A stretch of DNA of 64,000 nucleotides from Pseudotabrizicola formosa (GCF_002900965.1 NZ_PJOM01000002.1:620001-684000); one strand, 5' to 3'; counted from the stretch's first letter, positions 8,959-19,913 are shown. The notes: generated by a model not told the origin, from the letters alone. Made by a program: numbers and translations.

Positions 8959-9981
8959 ATGACATATATCCGCCCCCTCCCGCTGCATGATGCTGCCCGC
9001 CCCTCTGACGCCATTGTGCTGGCCGGGGGCTGGTGCCGCTTTACCCACCTTGAAATTCTGGAGCGGGGACGGGCGCCGGTGGTAGTGCCGGCCACCGAGG
9101 CATCCCCAAGCCTGCTGTCGCCGCTGATGGCCCCGCGTGCCGATTTCGCGGGGCTGAGCATGGACCGGCCCCGGCTGATGGGCATTCTGAATGTGACGCC
9201 CGACAGCTTTTCCGATGGTGGGCTGTTTCTGAACCCGCAGGCCGCGATGATGCAGGCCCGCGCCATGGCGGCCCAGGCCGATATTCTGGATGTGGGCGGC
9301 GAAAGCACCCGTCCGGGCGCGGTCGAGGTGTCGGCGGATGAGGAAACCGCCCGCGCGGTGCCGGTGATCGCGGCGCTGCGCGCGGCGGGGATTGAACGGG
9401 CAGTGTCGGTGGATACCCGCAAGGCGGCGGTGGCAAAGGCCGCGCTGAAGGCCGGGGCGGGGATCGTCAATGATGTGACGGCCTTGCAGTTCGACCCCGA
9501 GATGGCCGCGCTGGTGGCAAAGGCCGGGGTTCCGGTGATCCTGATGCACTCGATTCTGACGCCCGACCGGATGCAGGACGCGCCCGAATATGATGATGTG
9601 CTGCTGGATGTCTATGATGCGCTTGCGGCGCGTGTGGCGCAGGCCGAGGCGGCGGGCATTGCGTGCAACCGCATCGCGATTGACCCCGGCATCGGCTTTG
9701 GCAAGACGCTGGCGCATAACCTTGCCCTGCTGGCGCGGCTGAGCCTGTTTCACAGCCTTGGTCTGCCGGTGCTGCTGGGGGCTAGCCGCAAGCGGTTCAT
9801 CGGCACGCTGACCGGAGAGGATGATGCGGCCCGGCGCATGCCCGGCAGCATTGCCGTGGCCTTGGCGGGCGTGGCACAGGGGGTGCAGATGATCCGCGTG
9901 CATGACGTGGCCGAGACCCGGGCGGCGCTGACCCTGTGGCAGGCTGCCACGCAAAATCACCAAGAAGGAATGACCCCATGA
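8959..9981 (+). CDS. folP: Dihydropteroate synthase
   Basis: This enzyme joins 6-hydroxymethyl-dihydropterin diphosphate to p-aminobenzoate and is the sulfonamide target. It has 340 residues with an N-terminal extension of about 65 residues before the barrel. The barrel carries both family signatures: [15 protein letters not shown] and [13 protein letters not shown], followed by [36 protein letters not shown] and [11 protein letters not shown]. The stop overlaps the glmM start (ATGA), so the two are translationally coupled. Confidence 0.96.
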   Translation: MTYIRPLPLHDAARPSDAIVLAGGWCRFTHLEILERGRAPVVVPATEASPSLLSPLMAPRADFAGLSMDRPRLMGILNVTPDSFSDGGLFLNPQAAMMQARAMAAQADILDVGGESTRPGAVEVSADEETARAVPVIAALRAAGIERAVSVDTRKAAVAKAALKAGAGIVNDVTALQFDPEMAALVAKAGVPVILMHSILTPDRMQDAPEYDDVLLDVYDALAARVAQAEAAGIACNRIAIDPGIGFGKTLAHNLALLARLSLFHSLGLPVLLGASRKRFIGTLTGEDDAARRMPGSIAVALAGVAQGVQMIRVHDVAETRAALTLWQAATQNHQEGMTP

Positions 9982-11321
9982 GCCGCAAGCTGTTTGGCAC
10001 CGATGGCGTGCGGGGCCGCGCCAACACCTACCCCATGACCGCCGAGATGGCCTTGAAACTGGGGGCCGCGGCGGGGCGGTATTTCCGCCGCGACGGTGGG
10101 TCGGCGCATCGGGTGGTGATCGGCAAGGACACGCGGCTGTCTGGCTATATGCTGGAAAACGCGCTGACGGCCGGGCTGACCAGCACCGGCATGAATGTGC
10201 TGCTGCTGGGGCCGGTGCCGACGCCGGCGGTGGGGTTTCTGACCCGCAGCATGCGCGCCGATCTGGGGGTGATGATTTCGGCCAGCCACAACCCGCATCA
10301 GGACAATGGCATAAAGTTCTTTGGCCCCGACGGCTTCAAACTGTCGGATGAGGCCGAGGCCGAGATCGAGGCCATGGTGGAAGGCGAGATCCAGCTGGCG
10401 CAGGCGCAGAACATTGGCCGGGCCAAGCGCATCGAAGACGGGCGCGGGCGGTATCAGGAGTTCGTCAAGACCACCTTCCCGGCGGGGCTGCGGCTGGACG
10501 GGCTGAAGGTGGTGATCGACTGCGCCAATGGCGCGGCCTACAAGGCCGCCCCAGATGTGCTGTGGGAGTTGGGCGCGACAGTGGTGCCGGTGGGGGTATC
10601 GCCCAACGGGACCAATATCAACGACCGCTGCGGCAGCACCTATACCCAGACCGCCGCCGAGGCGGTGGTGGCGCATGGGGCGGATGTGGGGATCTGTCTG
10701 GACGGCGACGCCGACCGGGTGATGATTCTTGATGAAACCGGCCATGTGGCGGATGGCGACCAGATCATGGCGCTGATGGCCGCCCGCTGGGCCGAGGACG
10801 GCCGTCTGCGCGGCGGGGCGCTAGTGGCCACGGTGATGTCCAACCTTGGGCTGGAGCGGTTTCTTGACGCGCGCGGCATCGGGCTGGAGCGGACGGCAGT
10901 CGGCGACCGCTATGTGGTGGAACGCATGCGTTCCGGGGGCTTCAATCTGGGCGGCGAGCAATCGGGGCATATCGTGATGACCGATTATGCCACCACAGGC
11001 GACGGGCTGATCGCGGGCCTGCAGTTCCTGGCCGAGATGGCACGGACGGGCAAGCCTGCCAGCGGGCTGGTCCGGCAATTCGAGACGGTGCCGCAACTGC
11101 TTCGGAACGTGCGCTTTGCCGGGACCAAGGCCCCGCTGGAGCAGGCGTCGGTGCAGGCCGTGATCGAGGCCAACAGCGCCCGGATCGCAGGCAAGGGCCG
11201 CATCCTGATCCGCAAATCCGGCACCGAACCGCTGATCCGCGTCATGGCGGAATGCGAGGACGAGGCCATGCTGGTGGAGGTGGTGGAGGAGATCGTCGGC
11301 GCGGTCGAAGCGGCGGTCTAG
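9978..11321 (+). CDS. glmM: Phosphoglucosamine mutase
   Basis: GlmM interconverts glucosamine-6-phosphate and glucosamine-1-phosphate, feeding UDP-GlcNAc for peptidoglycan and LPS. Its 447 residues match the family. It starts with the standard [10 protein letters not shown], carries the active-site serine in [10 protein letters not shown] (Ser103), the metal loop DGDADR, the sugar-binding GGEQSGHI and the phosphate-binding [12 protein letters not shown] near the C-terminus. The ATG at 9978 overlaps the folP stop, and the frame upstream (to 9936) is only folP DNA. The folP-glmM arrangement is common in bacteria. Confidence 0.97.
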   Translation: MSRKLFGTDGVRGRANTYPMTAEMALKLGAAAGRYFRRDGGSAHRVVIGKDTRLSGYMLENALTAGLTSTGMNVLLLGPVPTPAVGFLTRSMRADLGVMISASHNPHQDNGIKFFGPDGFKLSDEAEAEIEAMVEGEIQLAQAQNIGRAKRIEDGRGRYQEFVKTTFPAGLRLDGLKVVIDCANGAAYKAAPDVLWELGATVVPVGVSPNGTNINDRCGSTYTQTAAEAVVAHGADVGICLDGDADRVMILDETGHVADGDQIMALMAARWAEDGRLRGGALVATVMSNLGLERFLDARGIGLERTAVGDRYVVERMRSGGFNLGGEQSGHIVMTDYATTGDGLIAGLQFLAEMARTGKPASGLVRQFETVPQLLRNVRFAGTKAPLEQASVQAVIEANSARIAGKGRILIRKSGTEPLIRVMAECEDEAMLVEVVEEIVGAVEAAV

Positions 11322-11472
11322 CGTCATCCTGTCAGCGGCCCAGAAGGCGTGACCCTTGCCGCACAGCGGACCGGCCCGGTTATTTTTGTCGTGTCTGAAA
11401 CTCTGCGTCCCCCGGGTTCGTAGCCGGTCTGATGCGTGCAAGCATCGACCTATTTCCCAGGGGAGACTTCAT

Positions 11473-12528
11473 ATGACACTACGGTCGCTTTTTGTAGCTA
11501 CGACATTTCTGGTGGGGGTGGCGGGGGCATCATCTGCCGCCACCTTCGGCATCAACGAAATTGCCCTGAGCCTTCAGGATGAGGGCAAGAGCCTTGTGGT
11601 GCTTGCGGGGGCCAATGCCGGGTCCAGCGTTGCGCTGAAAGATCCGGAGGGCAAATCCGTCAGGATTGATGACATAGATTTCCGTCCGGCCACGGGCGAA
11701 CTTTATGGCTATTCCGATCAGGATGACACGGTCTATGTCATCAACCGGATGACCGGTGTGGCGACCCCCGTGGTCATGGTGAAGGGCATCACCGGCAGTG
11801 CCAATGCCGGGATCGACTTCAACAATGCCATCGACAAGGCGCGGGTTGTCACCGATGGCCCGGGCAAGACCAATGAGAATGTGGTCTTTTCGCCGGGGCC
11901 GGTGTCCTTTGGGCCTGATGGCACGCCGTCGCTGGTCAGTTCCGACACCACGCCCACCATCAGCGAGCTTGCCTATGCCAAGGGCGACAAGAATGAAAAG
12001 AAGAACCCCGGCGTTCAGATGAACGCCTATACCAATGCGTTTGACCAGAGCGGACTTGCGATATCTGACCGCAGTTCGATCCAGTTTGTCATCGATGACT
12101 CGCTGGATGTTCTGGCCACGCTGGCCAACAACACCGGCATCCTGACCACGATCGGCGCGCTGTGGTTCGAGGGCAAGGCCTTTGACGCAAGCGGCTTTGG
12201 CGGGTTTGACATCCTCAGCCTTGTGCCGGGGATGAACCGTGCCCTGGCCCTGCTGACCACAGGCTTTGGCGATTCCAAGAAAAACCCCTTCAACCAGTCG
12301 ATCTATGAATTTGATCTGACAGCCGATGCCATGGGCCGTGTGAACCTGACGCGGGTGCTTGATGTCACGCAAGGCAAGGGCCAGAGCCTGCGTCTGGATG
12401 GCTTTGCCGTTTATAGCGCGGCCGTTGACACGCCGGCGGCGGTGCCGCTGCCGGCCTCTGTCCTGCTGTTGGGCAGTGCGGTTGCCGGCATGGGGCTGAT
12501 CGCCCGGCGTCGCCGCGCCAAGGCCTGA
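11473..12528 (+). CDS. DUF4394-like secreted protein with VPLPA-CTERM sorting tail
   Basis: This 351-residue exported protein has a signal peptide (LRSLFVATTFLVGVAGASSAA), a DUF4394-like body with repeated strand motifs (DDIDFRPATGELYGYS, TVYVINRMTGVATPV, NAGIDFNNAIDKARVVTDG), and a C-terminal tripartite tail: AAVPLPASVLLLG, a hydrophobic helix and a basic end (ARRRRAKA). That tail is the VPLPA variant of PEP-CTERM, recognised by exosortases for surface sorting, often with exopolysaccharide. The start at 11473 is set by the signal peptide and an AGGGGAGA Shine-Dalgarno. No exosortase lies in the window. The domain name is by eye; the sorting tail is clear. Confidence 0.85.
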   Translation: MTLRSLFVATTFLVGVAGASSAATFGINEIALSLQDEGKSLVVLAGANAGSSVALKDPEGKSVRIDDIDFRPATGELYGYSDQDDTVYVINRMTGVATPVVMVKGITGSANAGIDFNNAIDKARVVTDGPGKTNENVVFSPGPVSFGPDGTPSLVSSDTTPTISELAYAKGDKNEKKNPGVQMNAYTNAFDQSGLAISDRSSIQFVIDDSLDVLATLANNTGILTTIGALWFEGKAFDASGFGGFDILSLVPGMNRALALLTTGFGDSKKNPFNQSIYEFDLTADAMGRVNLTRVLDVTQGKGQSLRLDGFAVYSAAVDTPAAVPLPASVLLLGSAVAGMGLIARRRRAKA

Positions 12529-12548
12529 GCCTCCTCTGCCGATGGAGC

Positions 12549-12581
12549 AAAAAAGGGCGGGCCAGCCCTTCTGGCCCGCCC
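12549..12581 (-). terminator. Rho-independent terminator of the EamA gene
   Basis: A perfect 11-bp stem (GGGCGGGCCAG / CTGGCCCGCCC) with a 5-base loop; on the minus strand it is followed by six T residues. It sits between two convergent genes and may also halt the plus-strand gene, though without a U tract in that direction. Confidence 0.9.
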
Positions 12582-12594
12582 GTTGCGTCAGCGC

Positions 12595-13485
12595 CTATCT
12601 GGCCTGCCGCCACCCGCTTTGGCTGATCGCCAGGCCAATCAGGATCAGGCCGAGGGCTGCGAAAAAGGTGGTCGGCAGGATTTCCGACAGGAAGACCACG
12701 CCAAAGCCCATCGACCACAGTGGCACCTGATAATTGGTCAGAGTCATGAAACCCGACCCCGCACTGCGGATCACCGTCACGCGCAGCAAGGCGGCGAAGG
12801 CGGTGGGGACCAGACCCAGAAAGAGGATCGCAACCCCTGGGACAGGACCAGCCCAACCCGGCACGCCTTCGGTCAGCAGCATGGCCGGAAGAAGCACCAC
12901 CGCGCCCACCATCAGCGTGGCCGCAGCCAGAGCCACCGGATCGACGGGCGGGCAACGCCGGGTGAGGATGGACGACAGCGCATAGGACAGCGCAGCGCCA
13001 AGGCAGGCCAGCTGCGCCAGTGTCGTGCCACCCCCGCGAAGGGCATCGGGGCCCAGCAGCACCAGAACCCCGGCAAAGCCAAAGCCAAAGCCGATGGCGC
13101 GGCGTACCGTCAGCGGCTCATCCGAGAAACGGTGCGCAAGCGGCAAGACGAACAGGGGCACGGCCGCCATCGACAGGCCGGCAAAGGCAGAGGCCACCGA
13201 TTGCTGGCCCCAGGACAACAGGAAGAACGGCAGCGCGGTGGACAAAAGGCCGATCGGCACCGCCGAGCGCCAGACTTCTGCGCTGCGTGGCAGCTGCCGC
13301 CCGGTCAGCCGGAGCAGCACCAGCACGGTCAGCGCGCCAAAACTGGTGCGGGCGCAGGCCACCGTCACCGGCCCATAGCCGCGCAGCGCCAGACTGATCA
13401 CCAGGAATGTCCCGCCCCAGATCAGGCCAAGGCACAGGATCGACAGCCAGTCTTTGCGGGTGGGTGTGGGGAGGGATGGGGTCAT
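12595..13485 (-). CDS. EamA/DMT-family membrane transporter
   Basis: This 296-residue protein consists of two repeats of about five membrane helices, the EamA layout of drug/metabolite exporters. Visible marks include GLIWGGTFLVISLALRG at the first helix, the repeat-internal LPFFLLSWGQQSVASAFAG, and the second repeat LSYALSSILTRR ... FAALLRVTVIRSAG. Substrate cannot be read from the sequence. The start at 13485 (MTPSLPTPTRKDW) is where similarity begins; the ribosome-binding site is weak and the frame is open further upstream. It ends at a strong terminator, convergent with the VPLPA-CTERM gene. Confidence 0.88.
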   Translation of the reverse strand: MTPSLPTPTRKDWLSILCLGLIWGGTFLVISLALRGYGPVTVACARTSFGALTVLVLLRLTGRQLPRSAEVWRSAVPIGLLSTALPFFLLSWGQQSVASAFAGLSMAAVPLFVLPLAHRFSDEPLTVRRAIGFGFGFAGVLVLLGPDALRGGGTTLAQLACLGAALSYALSSILTRRCPPVDPVALAAATLMVGAVVLLPAMLLTEGVPGWAGPVPGVAILFLGLVPTAFAALLRVTVIRSAGSGFMTLTNYQVPLWSMGFGVVFLSEILPTTFFAALGLILIGLAISQSGWRQAR

Positions 13486-13696
13486 GGCGGCGGTGTAGCG
13501 GGGCGCGCGGGCAGACGCCAGCACGGTCAGACAGTCGGCACCCCCAAAGGCGGGCGTCATGCTGCGCGGTCTGGGCGGAGGGATGCGACAGCGGGTCACG
13601 GAACCAATCAGGGGCGGGCGGGTTATCTCCGTAACACATGCAACATTCCATCGCGCGGCGCGGCCGCTGCGGCGGCCCATCCCGAAAGGAAATCCG

Positions 13697-13945
13697 ATGA
13701 TTGCCGGAGCCCTGATTCCGTTTCTGTCGCTGCTGACGATGCTGGCCGTGCTGGTCTTTGCTCTGGTCAGCAAGGCGCGTGTCGAAGAGCGCCGCCATGA
13801 TCCGAACGCGCCAAAATCGACCCTGGCCAAGGATGGCAAATATGGCGGCGTGGGATTTCTGATTCCGGCGCATGAGCGCCCGCAGCTCAAGCTGCTGCGC
13901 GCCCGGCAAACCGGGTCGGTTCACCCCGACCGCATGATCCCCTGA
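13697..13945 (+). CDS. Small membrane protein, unknown function
   Basis: An 82-residue protein with one strong hydrophobic segment at residues 2-24 (IAGALIPFLSLLTMLAVLVFALV) followed by a polar, basic tail (SKARVEERRHDPNAPKSTLAKDGK). The layout suggests a single-pass inner membrane protein with a cytoplasmic tail. The start at 13697 has a good Shine-Dalgarno (GAAAGGA, spacing 6), while the frame upstream of it is compositionally noncoding. It ends just before a strong bidirectional terminator shared with ilvC. I do not recognise a family. Confidence 0.7.
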   Translation: MIAGALIPFLSLLTMLAVLVFALVSKARVEERRHDPNAPKSTLAKDGKYGGVGFLIPAHERPQLKLLRARQTGSVHPDRMIP

Positions 13946-13995
13946 CCGCTGCGGCACAGCAGGGGCGGTTGTGCTGCCTGTGACCTTTTCAGATG

Positions 13996-14023
13996 AAAAA
14001 GCCGGGGATGTCCCCGGCTTTTT
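13996..14023. terminator. Bidirectional terminator between small gene and ilvC
   Basis: A symmetric hairpin: A5-GCCGGGGA facing TCCCCGGC-T5 with a minimal loop around TG. A/T runs on both sides serve both converging transcripts. Confidence 0.92.
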
Positions 14024-14047
14024 GCTGTTCGCTTGGCTGGAACCAGC

Positions 14048-15649
<1,602 letters not shown>

Positions 15650-15653
<4 letters not shown>

Positions 15654-16108
15654 TGGATCTGGATGATCTGGACCGGGGCCTGCTGCGGATCTTGTCCCGC
15701 GATGGCACGCTGGGGGCGGGGGAGCTGGGGCGGATGCTGGGCTTGAGCCAGCCCGCCGCCTGGCGCCGGGTAAAGCGGCTGGAAGAGGCGGGCGTCTTGG
15801 CAGGAAAGCGGGTGGAGGTGGACCGCGCGGCCCTGGGCTTTGGCGTCACGGTGTTTCTGGGCGTGAAGCTGGCCACGCGCGGCAGGGTGCCGCTGGAGGA
15901 TTTCGAGCGCGCGGTGACGGCGATTCCCGAGGTGCAGGTGGTGCAGCATGTGCTGGGGCTGTTCGACTACCGCTTGCGGGTGGTGGCACGCGATATTGCC
16001 GATTTCGAGCGCGTGCTGCGGCGGCGGATCATGACCCTGCCGGGCGTGGGCAATGTGGAGGCCAATGTGCTGTTGACCGAAGAGCGCAGGCCGGGGCCGC
16101 TGGGATAG
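15650..16108 (+). CDS. Lrp/AsnC-family transcriptional regulator (second of two)
   Basis: Also 152 residues, with a winged helix (DLDDLDRGLLRILSRDG, LGRMLGLSQPAAWRRVKRLEEAGVL) and a RAM domain (VTVFLGVKLA, AIPEVQVVQHVLGLFDYRLRVVARDI). It is clearly different in sequence from its neighbour, so the pair is not a recent duplicate. The 4-base overlap implies equal expression, which fits a hetero-oligomeric pair like those described for siroheme-related AhbA/AhbB or NirDL-type regulators. No such pathway genes are adjacent, so that comparison is architectural only. Confidence 0.92.
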
Positions 16109-16140
16109 AGGGATGGCCCCCGGGGATTTTCCACCCCCCA

Positions 16141-16207
16141 GCCAGTCGGTTTCTTGAACCGATGGCGAAACCGAATGGCTACCCCGGAGGATATTTGGGA
16201 ACAGGTA
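16141..16207 (+). repeat. REP-like hairpin element, copy D (divergent stem)
   Basis: The tail CCCCGGAGGATATTT-GGG-AACAGGTA (16182-16207) is a variant of the A/B/C tail. In place of the G/C-run hairpin it carries another stem: GCCAGTCGGTTTC (16141-16153) facing GAAACCGAATGGC (16167-16179), one mismatch, 13-base loop. It lies upstream of the aminotransferase gene at 16270. Confidence 0.55.
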
Positions 16208-16269
16208 GTGGGGAGAGGGTTTCTTTGGGGCGGGCTTGGGCTATGGTCTGGCAAAAGAGGAGAGAGATC

Positions 16270-17394
16270 ATGGCTGGACTGCATGCGGACGTGGACCCGG
16301 ATGGGTTGGAGGAGTTTTCGGTGGTGTTCACCGACCGCAGCCTGAACCACATGTCGGCGCGGTTTCAGGGCGTGATGCGCGATGTGTCGGGGATGCTGCG
16401 CGAGGTTTACAATGGCACTGCGGTGGCGCTGGTGCCCGGCGGCGGCACCTATGCGATGGAAGCGGTGGCGCGGCAGTTCGGGCAAGGCCGGGTGCTGGTG
16501 GTGCGCAACGGCTGGTTTTCCTATCGCTGGAGCCAGATCTTTGACGCGGGCGGTTTTGCCAAGGAGGTGACCGTGGTGATGGCGCGGCAGACCGGCAATG
16601 AGCCGCGCGCGCCCTATGCGCCGCCGCCGGTGGAAGAGGTTGTGGCCCGCATCCGCGAGACCCGGCCCGAGGCGGTGTTTGCGCCGCATGTGGAGACCAG
16701 CGCCGGGATCATCCTGCCCGATGCGTATATCCGCGCCGTGGCCGAGGCCGCGCATGAGGTGGGGGCGCTGATGGTGCTCGATTGCATCGCGTCAGGCTGC
16801 ATCTGGGTGGATATGGCGGAGGTGGGGGTGGATGTGCTGATCTCGGCCCCGCAAAAAGGGTGGTCGGCGTCACCCTCGACAGGGGTGGTGGTGATGTCTC
16901 CCGCGGCGGAGGCGCGTCTGGCCGAGACCACATCGAACAGCTTTGCCATCGACCTGAAAAAATGGCGTGCGATGATGGCAGCCTACGAGGGTGGCGGCCA
17001 TGCCTATCATGCCACCATGCCGACCGATGCCATTCAGGGCTTCCGGGATGCGATGATCGAGACCCGCGAGATGGGCTTTGATGCCGCCAAGTCGGCGCAA
17101 TGGGAGCTGGGCGGCGCGGTGCGGGCGCTGCTGGCGGGCAAGGGCGTGCGGTCGGTCGCGGCCGAAGGGTTTCAAGCCCCGGGCGTGGTGGTGAGCTATA
17201 CCGACGACTCCGCCGTTCAGAACGGCGCGAAGTTCCGAGAGCAGGGCCTGCAGATTGCCGCCGGGGTGCCCTTGCAGGTGGGCGAGGGCGAGGCGTTCAA
17301 GACCTTCCGCATCGGCTTGTTCGGCTTGGACAAGCTGAAGGATGTGCCGGGCACGGTGGCGCGGCTGGAGCGGGCGGTGGAGGCGGTGCTTTAG
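16270..17394 (+). CDS. Class V PLP-dependent aminotransferase
   Basis: A 374-residue fold-type I enzyme of the alanine-glyoxylate/serine-glyoxylate aminotransferase group. The family marks are ALVPGGGTYAMEAVARQ, VVRNGWFSYRWSQIF, the aspartate that holds the PLP ring (LMVLDCIASGC), and the lysine site SAPQKGWSASPSTG. The substrate is not evident; relatives act on serine, alanine, glyoxylate or 2-aminoethylphosphonate. The start at 16270 has a strong AGGAGAGAG site; the frame upstream of it is part of the repeat element. It is convergent with the UbiH-like gene. Confidence 0.88.
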   Translation: MAGLHADVDPDGLEEFSVVFTDRSLNHMSARFQGVMRDVSGMLREVYNGTAVALVPGGGTYAMEAVARQFGQGRVLVVRNGWFSYRWSQIFDAGGFAKEVTVVMARQTGNEPRAPYAPPPVEEVVARIRETRPEAVFAPHVETSAGIILPDAYIRAVAEAAHEVGALMVLDCIASGCIWVDMAEVGVDVLISAPQKGWSASPSTGVVVMSPAAEARLAETTSNSFAIDLKKWRAMMAAYEGGGHAYHATMPTDAIQGFRDAMIETREMGFDAAKSAQWELGGAVRALLAGKGVRSVAAEGFQAPGVVVSYTDDSAVQNGAKFREQGLQIAAGVPLQVGEGEAFKTFRIGLFGLDKLKDVPGTVARLERAVEAVL

Positions 17395-17411
17395 GGCACC
17401 CCCCACTGGCC

Positions 17412-18611
17412 CTAGCGCAGGCCAAGCCCGGCCTTCATCAGCGTGCGGCGCACCGGGGCGGCGGAATAGAGCGCGTTCAGCGCCGTCGCCCGCAGGTCGC
17501 GCAGCGGCTGTGCCCCCATCATCGAGGCGCGGTTGAGCGCGTCAATGCCGGTGATGCGGGCCTGCACGTCCCAGTGACGCTTGCGGTGATAGGCGTCGAG
17601 CATCTGCGCCGATCCGATCGCCTCCGGGTCGGCACGGGCCAGGTCGAGCAGCACGGTCAGATCGGCAAGGGACATGTTCAGCCCCTGCGCGCCGATGGGC
17701 GGCAGCACATGGGCGGCCTCTGCCATCAGCGCGCAGCGCTCGCCCGCCATGCGGCTGGCGATCTGGGTTATGATCGGCCAGACGGTCAAGCGGCTGTCCA
17801 GCGACAGCGGGCCAAGGATATGGCACGAGCGGGTGGACATTTCGGCCTCGAACGCCGCCACGGGCAGCGCCTGCAGCCGGCCAACCTCGGCCCCGGTTTC
17901 CATCCAGACCACTGCAGAGCGCGGCCTGCCATCCTTGTCGGGCAGCGGCACCAGCGTGAAGGGTCCGCCCGAGCGGTGAATTTCGGTCGAGACATTGTCA
18001 TGCGGCACCGGATGCATCACTGCAAAGGCGAGCGCCTTTTGCCCGTAGCGCAGGGTTCTGACCGGGATGCCAAGCGCCTGCCGGACGGGCGAATGCCGGC
18101 CATCAGCGCCAATGACCATGCGGGCGCGGATCTGTGCGCCATCCGACAGGGTGACCAGTGCCTCGGTGGTGCGGGTCATCAGCCGTTGCGTGGCGACGCC
18201 GGGGCGGAAATCGACGCAGGGCAATTCGGCCAGACGCGCCACCATCTCGCGCCTGAGCAGCCAGTTCGGCAGGTTCCAGCCAAAGGGCAGGTCCGAGAGT
18301 TCGGCTGCGTTGAAATCCTTGGTGAGCCGGGGTTCGGCCACCGCGCCGCCCGCGTCGATGATGCGCATCACCTGCAGGGCGGCGGCATGCGGCTCCAGCC
18401 GTGCCCAGAGGCCTGCGGCCTGCAACACCGGAATCGACGGGTGCAGAAAGGCGGTGCTGCGCAGATCGGCGCCGTCCTCGGCATCGGAAGTGACCGGGGG
18501 GCTGGGGTCGACGCAGATCACGCTGAAGCCGGCAGAGCCAAAGGCGGCGGCGGCGGTCAGCCCGGCGACACCGCCGCCGGAGATCAGAATATCGGTGGAT
18601 GTGCGGGTCAT
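17412..18611 (-). CDS. UbiH/UbiF/COQ6-family FAD-dependent monooxygenase
   Basis: A 399-residue flavoprotein with the N-terminal dinucleotide fold DILISGGGVAGLTAAAAF, the mid-protein family motif VIGADGRHSPVRQALG and the second FAD motif ALMAEAAHVLPPIGAQGLN. This is the COQ6 group that hydroxylates the ubiquinone ring. The usual C-terminal motif (G-D-A-A-H) reads EAAH here. Which ring position it modifies (UbiH, UbiF or UbiL) cannot be read from the sequence. The start at 18611 is at the dinucleotide fold, with AGGAGAG upstream. Confidence 0.88.
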   Translation of the reverse strand: MTRTSTDILISGGGVAGLTAAAAFGSAGFSVICVDPSPPVTSDAEDGADLRSTAFLHPSIPVLQAAGLWARLEPHAAALQVMRIIDAGGAVAEPRLTKDFNAAELSDLPFGWNLPNWLLRREMVARLAELPCVDFRPGVATQRLMTRTTEALVTLSDGAQIRARMVIGADGRHSPVRQALGIPVRTLRYGQKALAFAVMHPVPHDNVSTEIHRSGGPFTLVPLPDKDGRPRSAVVWMETGAEVGRLQALPVAAFEAEMSTRSCHILGPLSLDSRLTVWPIITQIASRMAGERCALMAEAAHVLPPIGAQGLNMSLADLTVLLDLARADPEAIGSAQMLDAYHRKRHWDVQARITGIDALNRASMMGAQPLRDLRATALNALYSAAPVRRTLMKAGLGLR

Positions 18612-18678
18612 GGGACTCTCCTGTCCTGCGCAAGATAGACCCAGCAACGCGGAAGTCGAAGCGGCAAAGTGCCCCGTG

Positions 18679-18948
18679 TCAGGATTTCGGACCTGATCTG
18701 CCGGGCCAGCTGATGGCGACGAAGAACAGGAACATCAGCGGCACCAGCACCAGTGCGGTCAGGGTAAAGACCACCGGACCCCAGAGCAGAAAGCCAAGGA
18801 TTTCGAGGGTAATCACCACGACCAGCAGGTAGAACACATTGTTCACATCCTGCGAAACCTCGCGCGCGATGCGGCCAATGACGGGGGTGCCATAAACAAT
18901 GCGCAAGCCAAGGGGCAGGCGGGTGGCGGTGGGTGTGGTCTGGGTCAT
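18679..18948 (-). CDS. Small two-helix membrane protein, unknown function
   Basis: An 89-residue protein with a hydrophilic N-terminus (TQTTPTATRLPLGLRIVYG) and two adjacent hydrophobic segments (about residues 38-58 and 60-80: VFYLLVVVITLEILGFLLWG and VVFTLTALVLVPLMFLFFVA), a helical hairpin. The start at 18948 has AAAGG at good spacing; an in-frame ATG at 18969 is possible. It may be co-transcribed with the UbiH-like gene 67 bases downstream, but a functional link is not shown. I do not recognise the family. Confidence 0.65.
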   Translation of the reverse strand: MTQTTPTATRLPLGLRIVYGTPVIGRIAREVSQDVNNVFYLLVVVITLEILGFLLWGPVVFTLTALVLVPLMFLFFVAISWPGRSGPKS

Positions 18949-19024
18949 CGGTGAAACCTTTGCTGCCATCGGGACAAGATAGCCGGGGAGGCACCTTTGG
19001 ACCACGCGCGAAATGACGCATCCA

Positions 19025-19062
19025 GGATGCAGCATTGGTGTTGCATCAGGATGCCGCATTGG
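19025..19062 (+). repeat. Short direct repeat upstream of the small membrane protein gene
   Basis: Two near-identical 14-mers, GGATGCAGCATTGG (19025-19038) and GGATGCCGCATTGG (19049-19062), 24 bases apart, interleaved with TGCATC copies. They lie in the spacer between the nucleotidase end and the start of the small membrane gene, where an operator could sit. Noncoding by eye. Confidence 0.5.
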
Positions 19063-19101
19063 GCTGCATCGCGCAAAATAACCTGCGGGTCGCCGCTCCA
19101 G

Positions 19102-19752
19102 TCAGGTCTGTGTCAGCAGGCCCAGAAATGCCGAAAGATCATCTGCATGGTGGTGGATGTGCGGCGCGGGTTCGGCTGTGGGGGCGATATGGACCGTGCG
19201 CAGGCCCATGTCATGGGGCACGGCCAGATTGCGCGGGTCATCCTCGAACATCGCGGCGGTTTTCGGGTTCAACCCGTCCAGCGCGAACACCGTCTGAAAC
19301 GCCGCCGCCTCGGGTTTCGGCAGATAGCCCGCGTGTTCCACGCCGTAGACCGCGTCAAACAGGCCCGACAGACCGCGGGCGGCCAGGACCTTTGTGGCAT
19401 AGGGCGCATCGCCATTGGTATAAACGATGCGGCGGCCGGGCAGGGCCCTGATCCGGTACGCCAGCTGCGGATCGGGTTGCAGCACCGAAAAGTCGATGTC
19501 ATGCACATCGGCCAGATAGCCCGCCGGGTCCACCCCATGTTCGCGCATCAGCCCGGCCAATGTGGTGCCGTAAAGCTGCCAGTAATGCCCGCGCAAATGG
19601 TTGGCGCGGCTGTGATCCACCCCCAGTTCACGCATCACCCAGGCGGTCATCCGCACCTCGATCTGATCAAAGAGGCGCATCTGCGGCGGGTAAAGCGTGT
19701 TGTCGAGGTCAAAGACCCAAGTGTCGACATGGGAAAAGCTGTTGCGAACCAT
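19102..19752 (-). CDS. HAD-family pyrimidine 5'-nucleotidase
   Basis: A 216-residue haloacid dehalogenase fold hydrolase. Motif I is TWVFDLDNTLYPP (nucleophile and acid aspartates near residues 14 and 16), motif II IVYTNGD, motif III around GYLPKPEAAAF, and motif IV MFEDDPRN. The DNTLYP form with a following amphipathic cap is the SDT1/pyrimidine 5'-nucleotidase branch, which removes phosphate from UMP/CMP-type nucleotides. The start at 19752 (MVRNSFSHVDTW) is where the family begins. It is divergent from a GntR regulator. Confidence 0.9.
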   Translation of the reverse strand: MVRNSFSHVDTWVFDLDNTLYPPQMRLFDQIEVRMTAWVMRELGVDHSRANHLRGHYWQLYGTTLAGLMREHGVDPAGYLADVHDIDFSVLQPDPQLAYRIRALPGRRIVYTNGDAPYATKVLAARGLSGLFDAVYGVEHAGYLPKPEAAAFQTVFALDGLNPKTAAMFEDDPRNLAVPHDMGLRTVHIAPTAEPAPHIHHHADDLSAFLGLLTQT

Positions 19753-19913
19753 GGGGGGGATGTAGCCCGCCGCCGCCGGGCGGGCAAGGCTCGTCCTGCC
19801 CTGCGCGTGGCACCTGCCCGCAATACTCCGGCGCGGGGGCGGTGCCATGCTTGCTTGCCAAAGGCCGGGGCGGGGCTGTAGCGTAACCCTCTGGGGATGG
19901 GGAGAAAAGGGAC

